64,000 nt of DNA, taken from Clostridiales bacterium 1_7_47FAA. GTDB lineage: Bacteria; Bacillota; Clostridia; Lachnospirales; Lachnospiraceae. Positions 1-12,113 of the stretch are shown one piece after another. A program made the translations under genes and the position numbers. The DNA lies in contig DS990261.1 in the NCBI GenBank assembly GCA_000155435.1, forward strand, positions 1,139,366 through 1,203,365, read 5' to 3'. Positions within the stretch are counted from its first letter, which is position 1. Each line of letters opens with the position of its first letter. The notes beneath the pieces are model-generated. The model worked only from the letters and a program-made list of their open reading frames with translations. It had not been told where the DNA came from and did not search any database.

Positions 1-3494
<3,494 letters not shown>

Positions 3495-3508
3495 GGAGGT
3501 GGGACATC

Positions 3509-4996
3509 ATGGGAAAGATGACAGGATTTTTAGATTATGAACGGGAAGTAAGCGCTGAAGAAGCTGCCAGGGACAGGATAAAAAACTGGAATGAGTTCCA
3601 TATTCCCTTAAGCGAGGAGGAACAGAGGAAACAGGGCGCGCGGTGTATGGAATGCGGCGTTCCCTTCTGCCAGTCTGGCGTCATGATGAAGGGGATGGTA
3701 AGCGGATGCCCGCTTAACAACCTGATTCCTGAGTGGAATGACCTGGTCTATACAGGCAACTGGCAGGAGGCATTTAACAGGCTTAAAAAGACCAACAGTT
3801 TCCCGGAATTCACGTCCAGGGTCTGCCCGGCCCCCTGCGAAGCCGCCTGTACCTGTGGCCTGAACGGGGAGCCGGTGACGGTAAAGGAAAATGAACGGGC
3901 CATCATTGAGAAGGCCTACGATATGGGGTATGCCCTGCCAAAGCCGCCCTCCATCCGCACCGGTAAGAAGGTTGCTGTGATCGGCTCCGGTCCGGCCGGG
4001 CTGGCAGCTGCCGACCAGCTGAATAAAAGGGGCCACTCGGTGACCGTGTTTGAACGCAGCGACCGGGTGGGAGGCCTTATGATGTATGGAATCCCCAATA
4101 TGAAGCTGGAAAAATGGGTGATTGAGCGCAAGGTGGAGGTGATGAGGGCGGAAGGCATTACCTTCATCACCGGGGCAAATGTGGGAAAGAATTATAAGGT
4201 GAACCGGATCATGAAGGAATATGACCGTGTCATCCTGGCCTGCGGGGCATCCAATCCCAGGGATATTGACGTGCCGGGAAGGGACGCCCAGGGGATTTAT
4301 TATGCGGTGGACTTCCTGAAGGCTACCACCAGGAGCCTCATGGATTCACACCTGGAGGACGGGAACTATATCACGGCCAGGGATAAGCATGTGGTTGTCA
4401 TCGGCGGCGGGGACACGGGCAATGACTGTGTGGGTACCTCCATCCGCCACGGCTGCGCATCCGTGACCCAGCTGGAAATGATGCCAAAGCCCCCTGTGAA
4501 AAGGGCGGATGACAACACATGGCCGGAGTGGCCCAAGGTCCTTAAGACTGATTACGGACAGGAAGAGGCAATCTGTGTGTTCGGCGATGACCCAAGGGTT
4601 TACCAGACAACGGTGAAGGAGTTTGTGAAGGATGCAGAGGGCCGGGTGTGCAAGGCTGTTATCTGTGACCTTGTGCCGAGAAAGGATGAGGGGAGCGGCC
4701 GTACCTTCATGGCGCCGGTGGATGGCAGCGAGCGGGAAATCCCTGCGGACCTGGTGCTTATCGCTGCCGGGTTCCTGGGAAGCGAGACATATGTGGCGGA
4801 CGCATTTGGCGTGGAGCTGGATGGGCGTTCCAATGTGGCTGTGAAAGACGGTTCTTACCAGACCAATGTGGACCGGGTGTTTGCGGCGGGCGACATGCAC
4901 CGGGGCCAGTCCCTGGTGGTATGGGCCATCAGGGAAGGGCGCGAGGTGGCGAAGGCCGTGGATAAGAGCCTGATGGGGTATTCCAACCTGGCTTAG
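3509..4996 (+). CDS. gltD: Glutamate synthase small subunit (GltD)
   Basis: Supplies electrons from NAD(P)H through FAD and Fe-S clusters to GltB. The 495-residue protein has an N-terminal Fe-S domain with Cys46, Cys49, Cys54 and Cys67, then Cys106, Cys110, Cys114 and Cys116. An FAD-binding GSGPAG motif follows at about residues 159-164, then a second Rossmann motif ([12 protein letters not shown]) for the pyridine nucleotide and the typical C-terminal [16 protein letters not shown] stretch. Length matches the family. The ATG at 3509 is preceded by aaggaggtggg. The stop codon (4994-4996) coincides with the left end of a 166-bp repeat element, so the 3' boundary may have been shaped by that insertion. 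Confidence 0.96.
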   Translation: MGKMTGFLDYEREVSAEEAARDRIKNWNEFHIPLSEEEQRKQGARCMECGVPFCQSGVMMKGMVSGCPLNNLIPEWNDLVYTGNWQEAFNRLKKTNSFPEFTSRVCPAPCEAACTCGLNGEPVTVKENERAIIEKAYDMGYALPKPPSIRTGKKVAVIGSGPAGLAAADQLNKRGHSVTVFERSDRVGGLMMYGIPNMKLEKWVIERKVEVMRAEGITFITGANVGKNYKVNRIMKEYDRVILACGASNPRDIDVPGRDAQGIYYAVDFLKATTRSLMDSHLEDGNYITARDKHVVVIGGGDTGNDCVGTSIRHGCASVTQLEMMPKPPVKRADDNTWPEWPKVLKTDYGQEEAICVFGDDPRVYQTTVKEFVKDAEGRVCKAVICDLVPRKDEGSGRTFMAPVDGSEREIPADLVLIAAGFLGSETYVADAFGVELDGRSNVAVKDGSYQTNVDRVFAAGDMHRGQSLVVWAIREGREVAKAVDKSLMGYSNLA

Positions 4997-5158
4997 GGTG
5001 TGTTTGGAAATTGCTTTCCGTCAGCTGTGCGTCTCACTTTGTGGGAGATTTGGCACAAATGAAGGGCGCATAGCGGGCTATGTAACCTGAATTTGGGCCA
5101 AATATGCCGCGAAGTGGGGCACGCAGATGGCGGGACTGGATTTTAAAACACGCCCTGG
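4993..5158. mobile_element. 166-bp MITE-like repeat, copy A (after gltD)
   Basis: Seen directly: the reverse complement of this stretch aligns without gaps over all 166 bases with 60969-61134, at roughly two-thirds identity by eye. Long conserved blocks include CTTCGCGGCATAT and ACGGAAAGCAATTT. The ends are imperfect inverted repeats (left AGGGTGTGTTTGGAAAT, right as reverse complement AGGGCGTGTTTTAAAAT). There is no coding potential. It starts at the gltD stop codon. This is likely a non-autonomous element or other repeated structural element; no transposase is seen in the window. Confidence 0.75.
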
Positions 5159-5197
5159 GACGTGGCCCTGACAGTGGTATTCAGATGAATTGGTTGG

Positions 5198-5266
5198 CGC
5201 CCGGCGGCGGGGATTATCTGCGTCATGGAAATGGCGGGGATGGTTCCTTGCCGCCGGGCGTTTTCC
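5198..5266 (+). terminator. Possible gltBD terminator (long-loop stem)
   Basis: An 11-bp GC-only stem, CGCCCGGCGGC (5198-5208) with GCCGCCGGGCG (5250-5260), is followed immediately by TTTT. The loop of about 41 bases is unusually long, so this may be a terminator or a repeat-derived hairpin. Confidence 0.5.
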
Positions 5267-5322
5267 TGTCCGATATCCTTTGTCCGGTATCCTTTGTCCG
5301 GTATCTTCTCATCCGGTATCCA
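5267..5322. repeat. 14-bp degenerate tandem repeat, about 4 units
   Basis: Units of the form TGTCCGGTATCCTT follow one another at 5267, 5281, 5295 and 5309, the last degenerate. They are non-coding and lie directly after the presumed gltBD terminator. Confidence 0.75.
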
Positions 5323-5328
5323 GTGAAT

Positions 5329-5357
5329 CCGGGGTTCTTAATATCCCCGGCTTTTCA
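5329..5357 (+). terminator. Rho-independent-type hairpin before the first lacI gene
   Basis: Stem CCGGGG (5329-5334) and CCCCGG (5345-5350) with a 10-base loop, followed by CTTTTC. The short T-run makes it a moderate call. Confidence 0.5.
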
Positions 5358-5423
5358 TTCTGTCATATGCAGGGAAGAACGGCTGCCCTGACAGATGTTC
5401 CGGCGCGGGCGCGGGAACTTGAC

Positions 5424-5451
5424 TTGACATGTCTTGAAACCGCATTATAAT
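5424..5451 (+). promoter_or_regulatory. Sigma-A-type promoter of the first LacI regulator
   Basis: TTGACA at 5424-5429 and TATAAT at 5446-5451 with 16-bp spacing, about 50 bp ahead of the ATG at 5501. Both boxes match consensus exactly. Confidence 0.8.
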
Positions 5452-5500
5452 TAATAGGAGAAAGTAAAGTACGCTGAGTGTGTAGGAATGTGAGGGAAGT

Positions 5501-6499
5501 ATGGAAGGCAATAAACGGGTATCCATTATAGATGTGGCAAAAAAGGCAGGGGTTTCCATAGCAACTGTCTCAAGGGTCATTAACAGGAACGGTGGGTATT
5601 CCAAGGAGACGGAGGAGCGGGTCAGGAGGACCATAGAGGAATGCGGCTTTACTCCCAACGTCAATGCCATTGGTCTGAGGACCAACCGCAGCAACAGCAT
5701 AGGCGTGATTGTGCCTGATATTACCAATGAGTTTTTTGCCAGGATCATACGGGAACTGGATGCATTCCTGCTCAGCAGGCGCTATTCCCTCCTGGTGTGC
5801 AATTCCAATGAGGATTATATGCTGGAGAACATGCATATTAAGGGTCTGGCGGAAAAGCATGTGGACGGGATCATATATATATCCGGTCAGAATGAAATCA
5901 AGAAGATGAATGAGATTAAGGGCCTGCCCATCGTGTATATAGACAGAGCGCCTAAGAATGCGGAGGTGCTGATCCTGTCGGATAATGAGACCGGGGGATA
6001 CCTGGCGGGCCGTGAACTGATACAGAAGGGATGCAGGCGGATCCTGTTCCTGAGGGATATCCGTTACGCCTCCACTGTGCGCAGCCGTAAGGAAGGATTT
6101 GTGAGGGCGCTTCAGGAAAAGGGAATGGCCTTCAGCGAAGAGCTGGAGATGAGCTGTTTCCCTGAATATGCAGAGGCCAGGGTTGTGCTGGAACGGCTTC
6201 TCAAGGAAAAGGGATGCTTTTTTGACGGCATATTCGCAACCAATGACATGATGGCCCTGGCCTGTGTCAATGTCCTGACGGAGAATCAGATTAAGGTGCC
6301 GGGCCAGGTTAAGGTGGTGGGGTTTGATAACATTTCCCTGACCCAGTTCACAAGCCCCCAGATAACCACGGTTGCCCAGGACACAAAGGAGCTGGCCATC
6401 CATGCGGCGGATACCATTTTGAAGATGATAGAGGATGAGGAGATAAAGCAGAAGAGGACAATCATACCGGTCAGGCTGGTTGTGAGGGAAACAACCTGA
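5501..6499 (+). CDS. LacI-family transcriptional regulator 1 (als locus)
   Basis: Sugar-responsive DNA-binding repressor of 332 residues. The N-terminal helix-turn-helix (IIDVAKKAGVSIATVSRVIN, residues about 8-27) is followed by the hinge and a periplasmic-binding-protein-like effector domain. It is strikingly similar along its whole length to the next gene (shared segments such as IIYISGQNEIKK and LRTN), so the pair arose by tandem duplication. It has its own consensus promoter and is followed by a strong terminator, so it is probably transcribed alone. The neighbouring allose-type genes suggest it senses allose or a phosphorylated derivative (inference). It could act on a different operator set from its twin. 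Confidence 0.9.
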   Translation: MEGNKRVSIIDVAKKAGVSIATVSRVINRNGGYSKETEERVRRTIEECGFTPNVNAIGLRTNRSNSIGVIVPDITNEFFARIIRELDAFLLSRRYSLLVCNSNEDYMLENMHIKGLAEKHVDGIIYISGQNEIKKMNEIKGLPIVYIDRAPKNAEVLILSDNETGGYLAGRELIQKGCRRILFLRDIRYASTVRSRKEGFVRALQEKGMAFSEELEMSCFPEYAEARVVLERLLKEKGCFFDGIFATNDMMALACVNVLTENQIKVPGQVKVVGFDNISLTQFTSPQITTVAQDTKELAIHAADTILKMIEDEEIKQKRTIIPVRLVVRETT

Positions 6500-6504
6500 C
6501 GGAA

Positions 6505-6575
6505 GTGCGGCAGGGACAAGGCGGCAGGGACATAGCGGTTGGGACAAGGTAGCTGGGATATGGCGGCTAGGAAAT
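6505..6575. repeat. Degenerate tandem repeat after lacI-1 stop
   Basis: About four or five imperfect units of 13-16 bases, of the form gcggcagggacaa, occupy the bases directly after the stop codon. Non-coding. Confidence 0.55.
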
Positions 6576-6590
6576 AGTGGTGAGTACTGG

Positions 6591-6626
6591 AAAACCTTTT
6601 CATTACGGTGAAAGGGTTTTTTATTT
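6591..6626 (+). terminator. Terminator after lacI-1
   Basis: A 12-bp stem (6591-6602 with 6609-6620, one G-T pair) with a 6-base loop runs into TTTTTTATTTT. It separates the two lacI genes transcriptionally. Confidence 0.85.
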
Positions 6627-6648
6627 TACGTAAAGAGTAAACGTTTAC
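6625..6648. promoter_or_regulatory. Two upstream LacI-type operator candidates
   Basis: Two palindromes sit side by side: TTTACGTAAA (6625-6634) and GTAAACGTTTAC (6637-6648). Both share the GTAAA/TTTAC half-sites of the two sites nearer the promoter, about 90 bp downstream, which suggests repressor looping (inference). Confidence 0.65.
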
Positions 6649-6720
6649 CAATTATAATATAAAATATGCACAAAAAATATAGTAAAAAATCGTTAAAATA
6701 GCAGAAATAAACATTTATAC

Positions 6721-6790
6721 TTGACTTTTTATACGTAAAGGTTTACTATACAGTCACGAGATACGAAAACCTTTACGTAAAGCAAGGAGG
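6721..6790 (+). promoter_or_regulatory. Promoter and two operators of lacI-2 / als operon
   Basis: The -35 TTGACT (6721-6726) and -10 TACTAT (6744-6749) have 17-bp spacing. The palindrome GTAAAGGTTTAC (6735-6746) covers the spacer and -10. A second palindrome, CTTTACGTAAAG (6771-6782), lies just before the ribosome site aaggagg (6784-6790). This geometry fits autorepression by the LacI protein encoded next, and repression of the operon behind it. Confidence 0.75.
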
Positions 6791-6796
6791 CCTGCC

Positions 6797-7795
6797 ATGG
6801 ATGGTAATGCGAAGCTCTCTATTGTGGACGTGGCAAAACGTGCAGGGGTTTCAACCGCAACGGTTTCACGGGTCATCAACCATAACGGGGGATACTCCAG
6901 GGAGACGGAAGAAAAGGTGCGCCGGACCATTGAGGAGTGCGGGTTCACCCCCAATGCCAATGCCATTGGCTTAAGGACCAACAAGAGCAGATGCATCGGG
7001 GTGATTGTGCCGGATGTGACCAATGAGTTTTTTGCCAAGATCATCCAGGAGCTGGATTTCTATCTGCTGAAGCATGGGTATTCTCTTCTGATCTGCAATT
7101 CCAATGAGGATTATGAGCTGGAAAACATGCACATCAAGGGGCTGATAGAAAAACACATTGACGGGATTGTATACATATCAGGACAGAATGAAATCAAGAA
7201 CATCAATGAAATCAAGCATATACCCGTGGTCTACATTGACCGCGCCCCGCTCAATGCCAGGATGCTGATCCTGTCGGATAACCAGGAGGGAGGCTACCTG
7301 GCCACTAAGGAGATGATTGACAAGGGCTGCAGACGGATCCTCCTGCTTCGGGACGTCCGGTGCGCCTCGACCATCCGGTACCGCAAAGAGGGATACATAA
7401 GGGCTTTGAAAGAAAACGGCATCCCCTACAGGGAGGAACTGGAGGTCAGCTGCTTCCCGGATTATGCGGAGGCAAGGAAGGTGATGGATCGGCTGGTCCG
7501 CTCCGGCGGCTGTTACTTTGACGGCATATTTGCCACCAATGACATGATGGCCCTGGCCTGTATCAATGTGCTGATGGAAGCAGGGATTAAGATACCGGAG
7601 CAGGTTAAGGTGGTGGGATATGACAATGTTTCCGTCACCAGGTTCACCAGCCCTCAGATAACCACCATTACACAGGATACGAGACAGATGGCAATTGCGG
7701 CCGGCAGGACCATACTGAGGATGATACAGAAAAAGGAAATCAGCGAGAAGCGGACCATCATCCCGGTGAAGCTGGAGGTGAGGGGGACTACCTGA
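6797..7795 (+). CDS. LacI-family transcriptional regulator 2 (als operon repressor)
   Basis: 332 residues, with N-terminal helix-turn-helix IVDVAKRAGVSTATVSRVIN and a sugar-binding C-terminal domain; a close paralog of the preceding gene. The ATG at 6797 follows aaggagg. No terminator is visible before alsA, 84 bases downstream, where only a short AGTCCG/CGGACT stem lies, so it is probably co-transcribed with the allose genes. The cluster of four GTAAA-n-TTTAC palindromes upstream makes autoregulation likely. Family assignment is firm; the effector is inferred from context. Confidence 0.92.
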   Translation: MDGNAKLSIVDVAKRAGVSTATVSRVINHNGGYSRETEEKVRRTIEECGFTPNANAIGLRTNKSRCIGVIVPDVTNEFFAKIIQELDFYLLKHGYSLLICNSNEDYELENMHIKGLIEKHIDGIVYISGQNEIKNINEIKHIPVVYIDRAPLNARMLILSDNQEGGYLATKEMIDKGCRRILLLRDVRCASTIRYRKEGYIRALKENGIPYREELEVSCFPDYAEARKVMDRLVRSGGCYFDGIFATNDMMALACINVLMEAGIKIPEQVKVVGYDNVSVTRFTSPQITTITQDTRQMAIAAGRTILRMIQKKEISEKRTIIPVKLEVRGTT

Positions 7796-7879
7796 TAGTC
7801 CGTGTGCGGACTGCCGGTACTGGTCTATCAACCGGTTCTGCGGTTCCCGGTACAACATAAGGGGAAAAGAGGAGGATTT

Positions 7880-9400
7880 ATGGAGACATTAGTAAAAATG
7901 GAAGGTGTCACGAAGGTGTTTCCCGGAGTCAGGGCCTTGGATAACATTTCGTTTGAAATCAAGGCAGGAGAGGTGCATGTGCTCATGGGGGAAAACGGGG
8001 CAGGGAAATCCACCCTGATGAAGATACTTAGCGGCGTATACCAGCCCACCTCAGGTAAGATTACGGTAAAGGGAAAGGAATTCACACACCTGACCCCGAA
8101 GGATTCCTATGAATGCGGCATCAGCATCATCTACCAGGAACTGAGCGTCATCAATGAGCTGTCCATCCTGGAGAACCTGTTTGTGGGAAAGCTGCCCACC
8201 AGGCGGGTGGGAGGCATCCGGGTGGTGGACTATAAGGGGATGACGGGCAGGGCCCAGGAGGTCCTTGACAAGGTGGGGTTAAAACGCAGGCCCAGCCAGC
8301 TGGTGGAGGAAATCAGCATATCCGAAAAGCAGCAGTGCGAGATTGCCAAGGCCCTCATATCCAATGCGGACGTCATCATCATGGATGAACCGACCTCTTC
8401 CCTGACAACTTCTGAGACAGCCCACCTGTTCGATATCATCCGCCAGCTGAAGGCAGAGGGCAAGGGAATTGTGTATATATCCCATAAGATGGATGAGATT
8501 AAGGAAATCGGCGATGTGATTACCGTGCTTAAGGACGGCACCTATGTGGGGACCAGGAATGTCAAGGAGATAACGCTGGATGATGTGATAAAGATGATGG
8601 TGGGACGCGAGATCAAGGGGACCTACCACAATGAGGAGATAGAGGATTTCAGCAAAGAGCCGGTCATCTTTGAAGCCAGGAACATCAACCGGAAGGACGG
8701 CAAGGTGCGGGATGTGTCCTTTCAGGTGAGGAAGGGCGAGATTGTGGGCTTTGCAGGACTTGTGGGGGCAGGGCGCAGCGAGCTTATGAACGCCCTGTTC
8801 GGGGCTGAACCAAAGCTTTCGGGACAGGTTTTCATCGGGGGCCGGGAGGTGACCATACGCTCGCCTTATGAGGCCATCAAGAACGGGCTGGCCATGGTGA
8901 CGGAAAACCGCAGGGAGACGGGCTTCCTGAATAATTTCAGCATCAAACAGAACATTTCCATTGTCCCCTTCCTCAAGACATCCAGGGGAAACGGGTTGAT
9001 CGGACTGCTGGATAACAAGGCGGAAGAAGAATATGCGGCAAAACAGAAAACGGACATGAACATCAAGTGCCGTGACGTGGAGCAGAACATAACGGAACTG
9101 TCAGGAGGCAACCAGCAGAAGGTAATACTGGGGAAATGGATGGCGGCTGAATCCAGCGTCATTATCTTTGATGAACCCACAAAGGGGATTGACGTTGGAA
9201 GCAAAAGCGAGATATACGTGCTGATGCGCAGGCTGGCCAGCCAGGGAAAGGGAGTCATCATGGTGTCCTCGGAGATGCCGGAGCTGCTGTCCGTATGCGA
9301 TACCATCTGTGTGTTCAGGGACGGCGAGATACGCATGACCTACGCGGTCAGGGAAGCAACAGAAGAAAAAATATTGAAATCATCAACCGGTGAAGAGTGA
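7880..9400 (+). CDS. alsA: Allose/ribose-type ABC transporter ATP-binding protein (AlsA-like)
   Basis: Twin-cassette ATPase (506 residues) that powers monosaccharide import at the inner face of the membrane. The first cassette has Walker A GENGAGKST (residues 37-45) and Walker B IIMDEPTSSL. The second has the degenerate AGLVGAGRSE loop, the signature ELSGGNQQK and Walker B IIFDEPTKGID, as in RbsA/AlsA/MglA. The start at 7880 is chosen because gaggagg lies 6 bases upstream; the frame is open further upstream without a ribosome site. The permease follows, and the downstream AlsE, AlsK and AlsB homologs argue for D-allose as substrate. Confidence 0.9.
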   Translation: METLVKMEGVTKVFPGVRALDNISFEIKAGEVHVLMGENGAGKSTLMKILSGVYQPTSGKITVKGKEFTHLTPKDSYECGISIIYQELSVINELSILENLFVGKLPTRRVGGIRVVDYKGMTGRAQEVLDKVGLKRRPSQLVEEISISEKQQCEIAKALISNADVIIMDEPTSSLTTSETAHLFDIIRQLKAEGKGIVYISHKMDEIKEIGDVITVLKDGTYVGTRNVKEITLDDVIKMMVGREIKGTYHNEEIEDFSKEPVIFEARNINRKDGKVRDVSFQVRKGEIVGFAGLVGAGRSELMNALFGAEPKLSGQVFIGGREVTIRSPYEAIKNGLAMVTENRRETGFLNNFSIKQNISIVPFLKTSRGNGLIGLLDNKAEEEYAAKQKTDMNIKCRDVEQNITELSGGNQQKVILGKWMAAESSVIIFDEPTKGIDVGSKSEIYVLMRRLASQGKGVIMVSSEMPELLSVCDTICVFRDGEIRMTYAVREATEEKILKSSTGEE

Positions 9401-9417
9401 TCAGGAGGGGAAGAACC

Positions 9418-10386
9418 ATGAATAATCAGACGGAAGTAAAGACAAAACCAAGTTTCGGGGTGCTTTGGCAGAAATACGGCACCATGGGCATATTCCTGCT
9501 GCTGCTGGCAGTGCTTACCATTGCAAAGCCGTCCAGCATCTTCAACCCTGACAGTATCCCGCAGATACTGAAGCAGAGCGCGGTGAACATCCTGCTGGCC
9601 CTGGGCGAATTCTTTGCCATCCTCATTGCAGGTATCGACCTGTCCGTGGGCGCGGTTGCAGGGCTGGTGGGGATGCTGACAGCCATGCTGATGGTGAACG
9701 GGATTCCGGTAATCCCAGCGCTCCTGCTGGGAATCCTCATTGGCACCATGATCGGTTTCTGTAATGGGATGCTGGTGAATAAGACAGGGCTTCATCCCTT
9801 CATCATCACACTGGGCACCCAGTCCATATTCCAGGGCCTGATGCTGGTCATCTCGGATTCCAGGAACATTTACGGGTTCCCGGCATCCTTTACAAAGACC
9901 ATGAGTGCCAGCATCCTCTACATACCGGTGCCTGTCATCATTGCCTTAATCGTGGCAGCCGTCTGCGCCTTCTTTACCACAAAGTGCAAGGCTGGCCGCA
10001 ATATATACGCCCTTGGAGGTAATATGGAGGCGGCCTGGTACTCAGGCGTCAATGTGAATCTTCACAGGCTTCTGGTGTTCATGATTTCCGGAACCTGTTC
10101 CGGTATTGCCGGAATCGTGCTTCTGGGCCGTGTGGGCGCTGCGGCACCCACCGCGGGAACCGGATACGAGACATACGCCATTGCGGCAACCATTATCGGC
10201 GGCACCAGCTTCATGGGCGGCAAGGGTAAGATACTGGGGGTTGTGATCGGGGGCATGATTATCGGTATCATCAACTATGGCATGACGGCCCTGATGATTC
10301 CCAGCAGTTACCAGAAGATAGTGATGGGCGCCCTGATCATCATCTCGGTTGCCATTGACCATTTTGTTGCCAAGGCAAAGAACTAA
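9418..10386 (+). CDS. alsC: Allose/ribose-type ABC transporter permease (AlsC-like)
   Basis: Membrane subunit of the sugar importer, 322 residues, with eight or more hydrophobic segments. It carries the RbsC/AlsC-family stretches LIAGIDLSVGAVAGLVG near residue 70 and TGYETYAIAATIIGGTSFMGG near residue 250. The ATG at 9418 follows tcaggagggg. The alternative GTG at 9397 overlaps the alsA stop and lacks a ribosome site. A single permease gene implies a homodimer, as in the ribose system. It is tightly spaced after alsA and before alsE. Confidence 0.9.
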   Translation: MNNQTEVKTKPSFGVLWQKYGTMGIFLLLLAVLTIAKPSSIFNPDSIPQILKQSAVNILLALGEFFAILIAGIDLSVGAVAGLVGMLTAMLMVNGIPVIPALLLGILIGTMIGFCNGMLVNKTGLHPFIITLGTQSIFQGLMLVISDSRNIYGFPASFTKTMSASILYIPVPVIIALIVAAVCAFFTTKCKAGRNIYALGGNMEAAWYSGVNVNLHRLLVFMISGTCSGIAGIVLLGRVGAAAPTAGTGYETYAIAATIIGGTSFMGGKGKILGVVIGGMIIGIINYGMTALMIPSSYQKIVMGALIIISVAIDHFVAKAKN

Positions 10387-10402
10387 ACAGGAGGACAAGA
10401 TT

Positions 10403-11080
10403 ATGAAACCAATGTTTAACCCTTCCCTGATGTGCATGGACCTGCTTAACATCAAGGAACAGCTTCAGATACTGAATACAAGGGCTGATTTCTACCATGT
10501 GGATATCATGGACGGCCATTATGTAAAGAACATCACATTGTCACCGGATTTCTGCAAGGCCATCCGCCCTGTGTGTGAGATTCCCCTGGACTGCCACCTG
10601 ATGGTGACGACGCCTGATGATTTTATTGAACCGCTGGCAAAGGCAGGAGTGGGTTACATATGTCCTCACGCAGAAACCATTAACGCGGACGCGTTCCGCA
10701 TCGTGAATAAGATCCACTCCCTTGGATGCAAGGTGGGGGTTGTCTTAAACCCGGCTACCCCGGTGTCCTATATCCAGCATTATATCCACCTGCTGGACAA
10801 AGTAACGGTCATGACCGTGGATCCCGGCTTTGCCGGACAGCCGTTCATCCGTGAGATGCTGGACAAAATCAGTGAGCTGAAGGCCCTGAAGGAGGAAAAA
10901 GGGTACGGCTACCTCATTGAAGTGGACGGCTCCTGCAATGAAAGGACCTTCGGGGACCTGGCAAAGGCGGGGACGGAAGTATTTATCGTTGGCACATCCG
11001 GGCTTTTCAACCTGGATAAGGACCTGGCAGCTGCCTGGGATAAGATGATGGATAATTTTAATAAAGCTGTGGATCGGTAA
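10403..11080 (+). CDS. alsE: D-allulose-6-phosphate 3-epimerase (AlsE)
   Basis: Converts allulose-6-phosphate to fructose-6-phosphate. The 225-residue TIM barrel belongs to the ribulose-phosphate 3-epimerase family. It follows the E. coli AlsE pattern rather than Rpe: the N-terminus PSLMCMDLL, FYHVDIMDGHYVKNITLSP, LDCHLMVT, VMTVDPGFAGQPFI and EVDGSCNERT. The metal and catalytic Asp/His residues sit in the DIMDGH, CHLM and VDPG motifs. The ATG at 10403 follows aggaggac. It lies between the permease and an AlsK-like kinase, completing the allose route with rpiB. Confidence 0.9.
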   Translation: MKPMFNPSLMCMDLLNIKEQLQILNTRADFYHVDIMDGHYVKNITLSPDFCKAIRPVCEIPLDCHLMVTTPDDFIEPLAKAGVGYICPHAETINADAFRIVNKIHSLGCKVGVVLNPATPVSYIQHYIHLLDKVTVMTVDPGFAGQPFIREMLDKISELKALKEEKGYGYLIEVDGSCNERTFGDLAKAGTEVFIVGTSGLFNLDKDLAAAWDKMMDNFNKAVDR

Positions 11081-11092
11081 GGTGGGGACATT

Positions 11093-12004
11093 ATGGGACA
11101 GGTAATAGGAATTGACATCGGAGGGACGAATCTCCGTCTTGGCTGTGTGTCGGCAGACGGGCAGCTGGAGCATTTTGAAAGGAAATCAAGCGCCCCCATG
11201 CTAAAGGAAGGCGCGGTGGATGTCCTGCGCGGGGAAATCGGGGACTACATGGAACGGCATTTCCTCAACGGCTGTATAGACGCTGTCTCAGTTGGGGTCC
11301 CGTCTGCGGTCAGCAAGGACAAAAGCTTTGTGTATTCCACACCCAACCTGAAGGGGCTTGAGAATATCGACCTTGGGCATCTTCTGGAGGAAAAACTGGG
11401 AATCAGGGTGTTCGTGGACAGGGATGTGAATTATCTTCTGTGCCATGACATCAAGAAATACAACCTGGACCCGGAGCGGGATAAGACCATACTGGGCATG
11501 TATCTCGGAACCGGATTCGGCAATGCAATCTATGTCAACGGACGTTTCCACGCAGGGAAGAACGGGGTTGCGGGGGAGCTGGGACATATCCCGTTCTTCC
11601 ATCTGAAGGAAACATGCCCCTGCGGAAATGTGGGCTGCGTGGAACTGCGCTGCTCCGGCGCCCATCTGCAGAGGATACGCAACCAGTATTATCCGGACAC
11701 GGAAATCGGGGACATTTTCACAAAACATGGGGATGAGCCGGCCATACTTGAGTTTGTGGAGGGGCTGGCATACCCGATCAGCACGGAAGTGACCATCCTG
11801 GACCCGGATTATGTGGTCATGGGGGGCGGCGTCATGATCATGAAGGATTTCCCCATGGAATATCTGATTGAGCAGGTGAAAAAAAGGACGCGCCATCCAT
11901 ATCCGTCGGAGAACCTGGAATTCATATTCCCGGAGCACACCCAGACAAGCGGGGTGGCCGGAGGCGGACTGGCTGCATTTGACGCCATGAAGCGGCGGCG
12001 TTAA
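11093..12004 (+). CDS. alsK: ROK-family D-allose kinase (AlsK-like)
   Basis: Probably phosphorylates D-allose to allose-6-phosphate in the cytoplasm. The 303 residues carry the ATP-binding N-terminus GIDIGGTNLR, the catalytic Asp region FVDRDVN (Asp111) and LGTGFGNAIYVNG. The intact ROK zinc motif comprises His165 plus CPCGNVGC (Cys175, Cys177, Cys182). VSKDK near residue 73, followed by STPNL, and the overall pattern match E. coli AlsK. It starts 12 bases after alsE. Kinase function is secure; sugar specificity rests on neighbours and on recognition of the AlsK pattern. Confidence 0.85.
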   Translation: MGQVIGIDIGGTNLRLGCVSADGQLEHFERKSSAPMLKEGAVDVLRGEIGDYMERHFLNGCIDAVSVGVPSAVSKDKSFVYSTPNLKGLENIDLGHLLEEKLGIRVFVDRDVNYLLCHDIKKYNLDPERDKTILGMYLGTGFGNAIYVNGRFHAGKNGVAGELGHIPFFHLKETCPCGNVGCVELRCSGAHLQRIRNQYYPDTEIGDIFTKHGDEPAILEFVEGLAYPISTEVTILDPDYVVMGGGVMIMKDFPMEYLIEQVKKRTRHPYPSENLEFIFPEHTQTSGVAGGGLAAFDAMKRRR

Positions 12005-12113
12005 AGGTTTTAAGACAGTGAAAACAGCAAATCCACGTCTGTGCAGGAGGCTGGTACTGCTTCCATGCAAGGACGGGAAAATAAAAAAACATATGTATAA
12101 AGGAGAGGTAAAA

